Positions 19,101-27,327 of a stretch of DNA of 27,988 bases are shown here, piece after piece; the stretch's first letter is position 1; each line of letters opens with the position of its first letter. Under the pieces are notes generated by a model. It searched no databases. It had not been told where the DNA came from and saw nothing but the letters and a program-made list of their open reading frames with translations. The DNA comes from Saccoglossus kowalevskii. Lineage: Eukaryota; Hemichordata; Enteropneusta; Harrimaniidae. The stretch lies in NCBI RefSeq assembly GCF_000003605.2, contig NW_003106602.1, forward strand, positions 175,009-202,996, given 5' to 3'. The position numbers were made by a program, and so were the translations under genes.

Positions 19101-22100
19101 TCATTTGCATATTGTAAAAATATTTCATGCTTTGAGAAGTTTCCCTTTCTTCTTGTCGGTCATTTTTAGCTATACTAAGAAATAAATACCCCCATAAGGC
19201 AAGTATGATTGGAACGAAATTACAGTTGAAATTGACACAATGAAACCCTACAAAAGTAGCCATGTGCGTTACCCAAGTTTTTTTGTGCAAGATACAAAAG
19301 CACAAGAGCCCCTAAAAAGATAAATTTTATCCTACCAGACGCCACGTCTTACTGTTACCAATAGGCACAGAAATAGCTGAGAAAAACTGCTGACTGAACC
19401 GCACTGTTTTGCTTGCATTGCACACTCGGTGCGGGGAAAACAGAGAGTTAATATAAGGCAATATGGTCGCTGACCTCATTCACCTCATCGAGGGACAGCC
19501 GATTCGTCCAAATCACATTCATCCCAAGTCGATTTGTATCCCAAGTCGATTTGTCCCACAAGTTGATTTGTCCCAAGTCTATTCGTCTCAAGTCGATTCA
19601 TCCCACAAGTTAGTTCATCCCAAAGTCGATTCGTCAGTTTTAAGTTTAGCCAATTACTAACTCGCCCAGTAAGCACAAAAAGATCCAAACAACAAACTTT
19701 ACATATGCTCGTTATGCACTGGCATGCGTAATTGTTCGTTGCGCCATTTTGTTTTTGCCGACGTTGGGTTATACATTTGTACCACGGTTTCTAGTAACCG
19801 TGGTATATTTGAATCATCAATCTTACTACAGAAACGGAGCACTCTGTCGTCTACTCAGCTCTAAATATCAAGAGTCAGACCCGTTTTGTTGAGTAAATAT
19901 GTGGAGGCGATGACGGATTAAAAGGAAAAATAGACTACAAGACTTGAAACAAAAGAGTTAAATCTGGATAAAAACTTGTCCTCTCTCTTCCCCTCATATC
20001 ATGCACGGAACCTTCCACGGAAGTTTCGGCAACATATATATATATTATATCTCATCTTTCATGTCCCTGGTGTTGTATATATTTATAAGATAAATAAAAT
20101 GTCATAATAATACTATTAATATTAACAGGCAACGACTAGTTTTATTCCATACCAGCCATCTAATAATTCGGCAAGATCAGTAAAACACACTTTTGACAAT
20201 AAAATGGAAGTAGCGAATGCTCAAAAGAAATTGAAAAGCAAGTTATATATGTGAGTATTCATCTCCAAGTACAGTGAAACTAGAGTGAGTAACGAACACA
20301 ATGACTGGCAGTCAACGCCTTCTGTTGCCAATAACTCATAGCATTCATACTAATAATCACAACTTTATTAGTTAATAAATACATATCCATCGTACACAAA
20401 ACTTGTATTAGTATTAGTATACTAGTATTAGTTAACAAGCCATGCAGGCCACAGTCCCCGTTAGTTATCGAATTTAAGATATATAGTTTTGTTTATAATA
20501 ATATAGCTGGAATATAACCATGTCAGGAATATGAACATGATGATTTGTATGTGATCGTCAAACGAGTACTTGTCCACATTGGGAGATATAGCCCTGGAAC
20601 AGCATTAATTGAATCAAAATTGATTTTCTGATGCCTAAAAGTTTCACCGTAGTCATTGACACCTATTCAAGAGTATTGATGTTTATTGCGACTAGCGTGA
20701 ATGGGCAAGCTTCGTTTCGACAAGGAGATGTCATCACTATAAACAATGTTAAATTATTCTTCAAATGCTCGGTTTATCTTTCGAAAACAACTAATTTTTT
20801 TATTTAAAAACAAATCATATCGCTTTCCCATCAAAATCCAAGCCAAAAGATCGTACAACAGCATCGGCAAATTTCTTCCATGCTGCGTTTAATAACACTA
20901 ACATATTTAAATGAGCTATGGTAATTTAAACATGTTGGCATCATCCATTGTTTTCATTGGTTAATTATTGATTTGACCTGTCAGGTCAAAGAACACCGTC
21001 CAGGTCAAACATGGCGGATATTCATTTCTACAGCATCGAGCGTTAAAAATTAGATTGAAACCATTCACTTACGATGAAATAAGAACAATTCAATGAATTT
21101 ATTTTTTGCATGTTATTATAATCATTACTAGGTAATAATCAACAATTGTGAAACGCAGCATGACCGAATTGCACTACCGCGATCATTTGCTACTAAGCAA
21201 TGCAGTTGGGTTCGTTTTTATTTGAAACTTCTTTTAGAGTATACTTTCGTTGCTAATAAAATGAAACAAAATAATTGTATTTGGCACACAAGGTTTGTTA
21301 ATGTGATTTTTTTGGAGAAAGATGCACGGTCTACTGTTTAATCCAACAAATAAAAATGTATAAAATTTTAGATTAGCTTTTGCAATAGTTTCTCTCGTTT
21401 TGTGTGGTCCAACTGCCAGCGTAGTTGGATTTTTCAATGAAAATATAAGCCCCCCCCCCAAATATTTGATGATCATTTTTTGAAAATTTGAACCCCAAAT
21501 AAGGGCCCACCAGCCGTGCAGAATCCGGTAGTTTTTTTTTGTTTTTTTTTCCTGTCTTTTATAAATTTTTTTTATTCATATATTTCCCAAAAAAGCACAT
21601 TACTTCAAAATAATCTTACATGTCAAAAAGATATACAAAAAGATAATTAACAACATAAAATGAAGTAATAATAGAAAAGAGAATGGGGGAGGGTGAAAAA
21701 AAAATTATTGGGGGGTGTTGTTAGTGTGGGGGGGGGGGGCTCCTTCCTTTTCTTTTATAAATTATTGAATTTCATGTATCTACAATGACTATATGGTAAG
21801 TAAACTTTATAAAATTAACTTACAAATATCCTTCAATCACTTGCAGTACTTTGCTCCATTTCATTTCAAACTTGTTTTCAGTTAAAACATATTTTTCAAT
21901 GTTAATTTGGTTTCTGATTTTACTCATAAAATAAGCTATTGTTGGGCTATAACCAGTAAACCTGCTACAATACAAGACATATTTACCAATTAGTAACAAC
22001 AAATTTAAAAGGGATTTGTTTTCCAGTACTCCGAAGATAATACTTGAACATGTGATTAAATTTGGGTTATCATCAGAGATCTTTCTCCAGGACTCGTCAA

Positions 22101-23983
22101 ACGAATTCCAAAATCTTTGTGCTGTTGAACAATACCAGAACAAATGTTCTAAATTTTCCTCATTTTGACAATATTTACACAAACTATCTGTTCTTAAGTT
22201 ATTTTTGTATAAGAATAAATTTGTTGTTTATTTTTTGTTCTGTGCAAAATTTTGAACTGAAAAATTCTCATTTTTTCTTCACATGTTACCTTTAATATAA
22301 GGTAACTCCCAAATCGGCTTCCATTTTCCTGCTATGTTCCGCCCATAAATCATTGAGCCATATTTAGTTTCTGAGCTTGGGGGTTCAAATTTACTTTTTA
22401 CCAGTATTTCATAGAAATCTTTTGTTTTACCCTTCCCATAATCAATTGTATTTTGAACATTTTGTCCAGTTACATGCACACGGTCATTAGATTTCATCAG
22501 ATTTTTCCATTTTGATGGAATTGCCTAAATAATACCTGTATATGTTATAAAACAGCAATATTATATTTTTCAGTAAACTGATCGCAAGTAAGAAATTTAT
22601 CCATGTAAAAGGGAGGTACTGTAAAATGACTAATTTTCACTGGGTTTAAATTTCGCTGATTTGCCATTCCAGGCATATTTAGTGGGTTTTAAATTCACGG
22701 TTTTGTCATTTACATAATGTGTTCTATGCTAAATTTTACATATTCACTGGGTTTTAATTTAGCGCATTTTCCAGTCAGCGAAATAAGCAAAATTAAAACC
22801 CAGTGAATAATTAACCTCTTTACAGTATTCTACCATATATTTGGCCCAAATCATAATTGCACTGGAGTAAAAATCGCAAACACCCATAATTTCTAAAATA
22901 ATAATGAATGAATACAGCTATAGTTGATTCTGTATCTATAATTTTAACAGCCCAGGAAAGTTTTATTGCTTTGTTCAAAATTTCAATATCCACCATACGA
23001 AGGCCTCCTTGATCATAGTTACCAATTAGGGTATTACTTCAAAATGTTTTCTACCCCGCCACAAAAAATGGAATAGCAAAGACCTAGCCTCATTAATAAC
23101 ATTACTTGGAGTTGAGATCGCAGTTATTAGTTAATAAATACAAATAATGTAATTTTGTAATTTGTATGCACTTTTTATCTTTTACTGTTAATTGCCTTTT
23201 TATTGTCTTGTAGTTTTAGTGCCTTTACTTCTGTACTTTCCAAAGTCTGTGCTGTGTTAATAAACAAACTATTGTCTCAAATCAGCCTCAAATAATCATT
23301 TCATGGTTTGCACCAGCATGTGACATCCCATTAGCACACTTTCCTGTATATAGTTGGCCGAACCTTCAACATAAACCGAAAAGACATAGGATATACCGCA
23401 CGTTGACGTCAACCTTTTGCATACAAACACAGAAATTGTTACTGCACAAGATCGTAATGTTGACCAAAAAAATGGGACGAATCGACTTGTGGGACAAATG
23501 TGAATTGGTACGAATTGACCATGATGGTAAAAAGAGATGGAGTCACAGCCAAGCTTAGATCAATGGTACCAGGATGGTCGCCGCTGTTTGTACATGGATC
23601 AGGGAGTTTATTAGTCTTTTTTTACCTCCATGGAATCACAGTCCCTCTATGATAGAGTGACTGTGATGGAATTGACTGTGAATCTTATCACATGATAAGT
23701 GAAATCTTGTCCCTGACCTGGATTTCTCTCTCCGTCATTGGCTGAATTGCAGATTACTGCCTACAGTTCAAAATAGTCATTTTCACTGACGGGAGTCTAT
23801 GGTGGCATGGAGCTTCCATGATGGTGGGTAATTGAACGTGGTGAATTTAAGTCTATGAAAAACGTGAGTCCATACGACTATTAAAAATCACATAGGACCA
23901 AATGGACTGACCTGCTGTGCGAGTTTTCGACAACTGTTTATGATAGTTTGTGCACTCAAACGAGCCACAGTTGCCATTGACAT
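16126..23983 (-). CDS. MRPS10: Mitochondrial ribosomal protein S10 (uS10m)
   Basis: Component of the mitochondrial small ribosomal subunit head. Coding exons in transcript order: 23912-23983, 19008-19057, 18791-18810, 18258-18301, 17523-17662, 16784-16892, 16402-16491 and 16126-16185. They total 585 nt, encoding 194 aa, close to the roughly 200 aa of vertebrate orthologues. Residues 1-62 contain no Asp or Glu and several Arg/Lys, as expected for a mitochondrial targeting region. The S10 domain follows: EEPD-like [11 protein letters not shown] at about 66-76, [14 protein letters not shown] at about 126-139 and [20 protein letters not shown] at about 148-167. Two in-frame ATGs lie at 23981-23983 and 23975-23977. 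The first is used here. The gene is head-to-head with DNAL1. The acceptor for 16784-16892 lies in a four-copy tandem repeat. Confidence 0.93.
16880..17066 (-). repeat. Four tandem 47-bp copies of an MRPS10 3' splice site
   Basis: The copies start at 16880, 16927, 16974 and 17021. On the minus strand each contains a T-rich tract, TTATTAACAG, and the first 13 exonic bases (gcagtgtttgcgg). Acceptor AGs fall at 16893-16894, 16940-16941, 16987-16988 and 17034-17035. Only the most exon-proximal one keeps the MRPS10 frame. Copies 2-4 are nearly identical, and copy 1 differs at two bases, so the expansion looks recent. Confidence 0.95.
17135..17350. repeat. Repeat-like segment in MRPS10 intron
   Basis: Two related segments, ggctgccaatcggacatctt near 17181 and agctgccaatcagccatttc near 17331, lie in direct orientation. 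The open frames on both strands here have no recognisable domain. Probably a dispersed repeat fragment. Confidence 0.35.
17663..18257 (-). other. MRPS10 intron, no further feature
   Basis: AT-rich intron. The only structure noticed is a short hairpin, gacgagt/actcgtc, at 18142-18158. Confidence 0.55.
18302..18790 (-). other. MRPS10 intron, no further feature
   Basis: AT-rich intron between the 20-nt exon and the exon at 18258-18301. The plus-strand open frame 18487-18669 has no splice context or domain I recognise. Confidence 0.5.
18791..18810 (-). CDS. MRPS10: MRPS10 20-nt microexon
   Basis: On the minus strand, atttcag precedes 20 bases and GTAAAC follows. The exon at 19008-19057 ends with two bases (AG) of a codon, and the exon at 18258-18301 starts with two bases (CA). 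These 20 bases supply one base, six codons (KVSRNQ) and one base, which joins the two exactly as S-KVSRNQ-A. Without it, the reading frame runs into a stop in the next exon. It lies in the targeting region. Confidence 0.8.
19500..19637 (+). repeat. Minisatellite, 15-17 bp unit
   Basis: About eight degenerate units of CGATTYGTCCCA(CA)AGT. The unit reads on the plus strand. A shorter inverted copy of the same motif is at 23474-23517. Confidence 0.9.
19780..19805. repeat. 26-bp palindrome
   Basis: Perfect 10-base arms TACCACGGTT and AACCGTGGTA around a six-base centre (tctagt). Just upstream, at about 19741-19751, the minus strand reads CAAAATGGCGC, a YY1-like box. Confidence 0.8.
20129..20250 (+). 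other. Exon-like segment of unknown function
   Basis: Acceptor-like attaatattaacag is followed by 122 bases open in one frame, then the strong donor GTGAGT. The frame reads [17 protein letters not shown] then [20 protein letters not shown]. No partner exon is recognised and no family is known to me. It is opposite in strand to MRPS10 and within its first intron. It may be a cryptic exon, a non-coding RNA exon or chance. Confidence 0.3.
20956..21016 (+). promoter_or_regulatory. Promoter-like cluster (inverted CCAAT, nuclear-receptor half-sites, ATGGCGG)
   Basis: ATTGG (inverted CCAAT) at 20956-20960. TGACCT-gtc-AGGTCA (an everted repeat with 3-base spacer) at 20974-20988. A second AGGTCA at 21002-21007. 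AACATGGCGG, a YY1/initiator-like start context, at 21008-21016. The ATG frame is only 11 codons. Promoter activity is inferred from motif clustering only. Confidence 0.35.
21532..23105 (-). mobile_element. LINE retrotransposon fragment (ORF2 C-terminus), decayed
   Basis: Read on the minus strand from about 23105, broken frames give, in order: [37 protein letters not shown] (the QGGL-hydrophobic-D motif after the reverse transcriptase domain), [29 protein letters not shown] and [17 protein letters not shown] (the CxxC...H...C knuckle of the zf-RVT domain), ending at a stop at 21820. T-runs at 21532-21550 (A-runs on the minus strand) may be the 3' tail. Several frameshifts and stops plus a MITE insertion show it is dead. 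Endonuclease and RT core are absent. Confidence 0.8.
22619..22825. mobile_element. TA-flanked MITE nested in the LINE, about 207 bp
   Basis: Termini CTGTAAA and TTTACAG, each flanked by TA (22617-22618 and 22826-22827). The inverted similarity extends about 40 bases (taatt, ttcactgggttt, aattt) with mismatches. It interrupts the LINE frame. TA duplication and these ends suggest a Tc1/mariner-type MITE. Confidence 0.75.
23474..23517 (-). repeat. Inverted copy of the 19500-19637 minisatellite
   Basis: gggacgaatcgacttgtggg and gacaaatgtgaattgg are the reverse complement of the CGATTYGTCCC unit. About two and a half units are present. Confidence 0.75.
23637..23665. repeat. Palindrome, copy 2 of CACAGTCCCTCTAT family
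   Basis: 14-base arms with one mismatch and a one-base loop. The left arm is identical to that at 15797-15810. Confidence 0.7.
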
Positions 23984-24338
23984 GTTTTTCGCTTCGACAA
24001 AAAACCCTTATTTCTCCTAATTAATTGGATTAACAGCTTCGCGAGAAGACCTGCTCTTCGATTGCGCCACCTACGACAGTTTTATTTCAAATAACCTTTG
24101 AACTTTGACATTAATGTTTATTTTTAAAAGTATTTAGTTATATACTAGAATTATTGGTAATTAAATAATTTAGTTCATCAAAATACAACAATTATAATAC
24201 AGTCATGCTATAATTTATGAGCCGAATTTCAGCAAAACGAACTACAAGAAACAATTTCCCATGATGCACTGCAATCTCCATGGTCACTGACAAGCGTGAA
24301 GGAAAGGTGTTTTGTGTACAGCGTTTGCAGAGTTCAAA
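23984..24338. promoter_or_regulatory. Bidirectional MRPS10/DNAL1 promoter region
   Basis: The two start codons are 355 bases apart and divergent, so 5' UTRs and promoters for both must lie here unless distal non-coding exons exist. It contains TTTCCCATGATGCAC (24255-24269) with ACTACAA at 24241-24247, resembling the ZNF143/SBF box. TTCGCGAGAA (24035-24044) resembles the CGCG-type box of housekeeping promoters. No TATA box stands out. Motif roles are inferred. Confidence 0.6.
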
Positions 24339-27327
24339 ATGGTAAGTTGTCGTGACATTTTTTATCCATTTTCAATTAATTCGCTTAGCATTTTTAACAA
24401 TCTGTCCAACGTGTCACTTATGTTGCCTTCTTGTTATTTACAGTCGAAAGGAACAACGATTAAAGAAGCCCTCGCTAGATTCGTAAGTACACACGACATG
24501 ATCGAGCTCAATACTACAGGTTACCGTTTACAAAATCTGAAATTGGTCCTGCAGAGACGTGACCATTTATTTTTCGACGACTTTCTGGCGTGCTTTATTA
24601 ATGTTGTAAAATCATTGCGGTAATGGTTGCCGCCTAAAAATGATATCCCGACATCTGCTAGAAAGTTGTTGTCATTTATACACGAATCATTGACATCGAA
24701 TAAGCATGCCACTGAGACACTTAAATAAGGGGTGAAAATCCAAATATTTAGATTAGTTCAACTTCATTTATTTGGATTTTCAGCTCATAAGTAACTGACT
24801 GAAGCAGTTTTTTGCGATTGTGACTGACAACTGAATGTATATCGCCTACTCTTACAATGATTCACTAGGGCTACATTTTAATTAGGAAATTACTGGTTCA
24901 AAACTCTACATGCAGTCTATCCACATATTGTTGGATATTGTTGAATACCCTGGGCCCCAGAACTTTTAAGTGATTATACACATAATTACCAAACAATTCT
25001 GATTCTTAGGTAAATAATGGGGTCATGAATGTAGTCTTGTGATGGGAAAATGAAACAAGACAGCTCTCAAACGAGCCTGCACGTCTTCCTCAATATATTA
25101 TTAAACAAACAGATTTATAGACATACATTGATAAGTAATTAAATTAACAAAATTATTCTATTAATCTGTGGTAGGAGGAGAAAACAGGACAGAAGGCATC
25201 TGAATCCAAGGAGGTGAGGTTGTATATGCAGATACCACCGATAGAAAAGATGGATGCCTCCCTTTCGACACTTACCGCATGCGAGTGAGTATTCTATTTA
25301 ACCATTAAAAAAAAATGTTAAATCCGAATCATAAATAAGCTTGAGAATAGTAAAACAAAATTGCCATTGTGAAATTAAGTGATCATGTACATTTGCCTAG
25401 TTAGTAGGATCTACACATTTATTTGGTTTATCATAAACACATTGTAGTATAAAATTCAATCTCTAAATTCTATTAACTTATCAGATATTTTGTTATCTAA
25501 TTTCTAAACAGAGTCACTATACACTATTATTTGCTGGCTGTTTGAGCACCAGCCACAGTTAGCATTGTATTGTGATCACAGTATTACTTCTGGGTGCAAC
25601 TTTCTTGTTGCTCAGTAGATTTTTATCATTTGAGCAACTTTTGCACTGAATTTCATGCATTCGTCAGTAAAATATAATTATTCATGGAGAAAATAATAAA
25701 GTTGATTTAGTACTAAATGTGCAAAACCTAGGTTGAATGAGTTGCCATTTTGTCTTCTGATTTTATTACAAATATGATTATTTGCAGGAAATTGGCATTA
25801 TCGACAAATGCTATTGAGAAAATAGCAAATCTTAATGGCTTGAGTAAGTACAGTATTCACATCTTCTGGTTTGTTTGATGGGATATTCTCTATACATGGG
25901 TAAACATTCTTGGCATGTATCACAATTCCCACACATTTTTGTGGGCACAATTTTCTGTGTGTTAACAGTTACATTGAACTGTGCCTTGTTAATGATATTT
26001 TCTATTGACACTATTTTTGTTTTATGCTTTTAGTTGAGTCAATATAGTGAATCAACTAGATTGTATAAATGATACTTATTTTTGGATTTTGTCAAATTTT
26101 TGTTCTCACTAGAAAATCTAAAAATTTTGTCACTGGCACGGAATAATATCAAGAGTTTGAATGGTTTGGTGAGTAGAATTTTGTTATCTCCATTATGTGC
26201 AACCACAAAAGTACAGTTAGAACTAAATTTTATAGCTTTTGTGAAGCTAAAATATTGCACAGGTCACTGCTACTCCCTCATCCATCCAGGGATCTCGCCA
26301 TGCTGGTCGGCCCGACGGGCACTTAAAATTAGCGACCACCACGAAAATGGTTCCGACCAGGACTATTGTTTGATTGTTATGATAATTATGTACCGACCGA
26401 CACGCATCCTGCCAGTCGTGGATTATAATTTGTAAACAATAGACCTCGTTGCACGATACGTAGTGGCTAGTCATTTTTGTGAAATTAGCACCTCTTTGTT
26501 TGTAAGTAAATACTTTCTGCGATAGACGTAGTCTTTAGATTGAAAGCTAAAATTCTTTCAAAATCAATTTCATCAAGCAAGCAAGTGAATTTCCTATTCA
26601 TGATTTTCCTGGATTCTTGAATTTCATGAAAATTTGTCAGGAAATTAAAGTACTTTACACATATGTACTTAGCTTCAAGCAACAACTATGTTTTGTGATT
26701 CTTTAATTTTGTTTCTTGGCAACTGTGGGTAGATTGATGATTTTCACAATGTCAGCCAAATTCTGGCCAAGAATATTTTTTTATATATATATAAACATGA
26801 CATATATGTTGTTATGTTTATACTTCATAGGAAGCTGTAGCAGACACACTAGAAGAATTGTGGTTTTCTTATAATTTGGTTGAAAAGTTGAAAGGAATTC
26901 AAGTTTTAAAAAAGCTCAAGGTAAGTGAGCATCAGTTTATTTACTATCATAGCACATGTGTTTATAAAATAAATGGCAACAGTGTAGGGACAAAATTGGC
27001 TTAATAACCGCTATGATAGTGTCAGAACTGTTAAATGAGATATCAAAATATCTGTCACATTATTATGTATATTACATTGTATGTTCAGTGTAATCGGATC
27101 AAGTAAAAATTAAATTCAATTATTTTGTTATAATTTATAGGTGCTGTACCTGAGTAATAATCAAGTCAAAGACGTAGCAGAATTGAATAAATTGGGTGAA
27201 TTGCCAATGCTTGAAGAACTTGTATTTGTTGGTAACCCATTAGAAGAAAAACACTCTCAAGAAGGCACAAAGGAGGCTTACAAAAACCATGTTAAAGGAA
27301 AAATGCTTAAATTGAAAAAACTTGATG
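24339..27327 (+). CDS. DNAL1: Axonemal dynein light chain 1 (LC1), 3'-partial
   Basis: Leucine-rich-repeat light chain that binds the outer-arm dynein gamma heavy-chain motor domain in cilia and flagella. Coding exons: 24339-24341, 24444-24482, 25175-25284, 25788-25843, 26113-26168, 26831-26920 and 27141-27327. That gives 180 codons plus one base, against about 190 aa for the family. It starts [14 protein letters not shown], then [17 protein letters not shown], then LRRs: [18 protein letters not shown] (52-69), [18 protein letters not shown] (71-88), [17 protein letters not shown] and [18 protein letters not shown]. The C-terminal cap has [13 protein letters not shown] and LKLKKLDG. The donor GTATGG at 27328 follows KKLDG, where other LC1 proteins carry a short acidic tail. 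That last exon was not found before the window ends. Confidence 0.93.
24483..25174 (+). other. DNAL1 intron 2 with inverted repeat
   Basis: AT-rich. It contains a perfect 13-base inverted repeat, gaaaatccaaata (24734-24746) and tatttggattttc (24769-24781), with a 22-base loop. Open frames here run over from the exon at 24444 and are not coding. Confidence 0.65.
25285..25787 (+). other. DNAL1 intron, no further feature
   Basis: AT-rich intron with good GTGAGT donor and tatttgcag acceptor. Nothing else is seen. Confidence 0.6.
26277..26480. repeat. GC-richer repeat-like patch in DNAL1 intron
   Basis: Within intron 26169-26830. It contains several CpG-rich words (ggtcggcccgacgggc, cgaccaccacg, gtaccgaccgacac) unlike the AT-rich flanks. 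Open frames occur on both strands with no recognised domain. Probably a dispersed repeat. Confidence 0.35.

Larger units (their letters stand above)
19058..23911 (-). other. MRPS10 intron 1 (4.85 kb), repeat-rich
   Basis: Donor CAG|GTCAGT at 23912/23911 and acceptor tttgcag before 19057. It holds, from low to high coordinate: a minisatellite, a 26-bp palindrome, an exon-like segment, a promoter-like patch, a LINE fragment with a nested MITE, an inverted copy of the minisatellite and a palindrome. Other parts (19058-19490, 20260-20940, 21040-21530, 23110-23470) are AT-rich with nothing I can name. Confidence 0.75.

Noticed and set aside
19463-19660. Frame with repeated His-Pro/Gln-Val-Asp-Ser units
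   Set aside because: Translation of the 15-17 bp minisatellite. Unit length varies and the frame is not kept.
26247-26474. Minus-strand frame in DNAL1 intron
   Set aside because: No family resemblance. Coincides with a GC-richer repeat-like patch.
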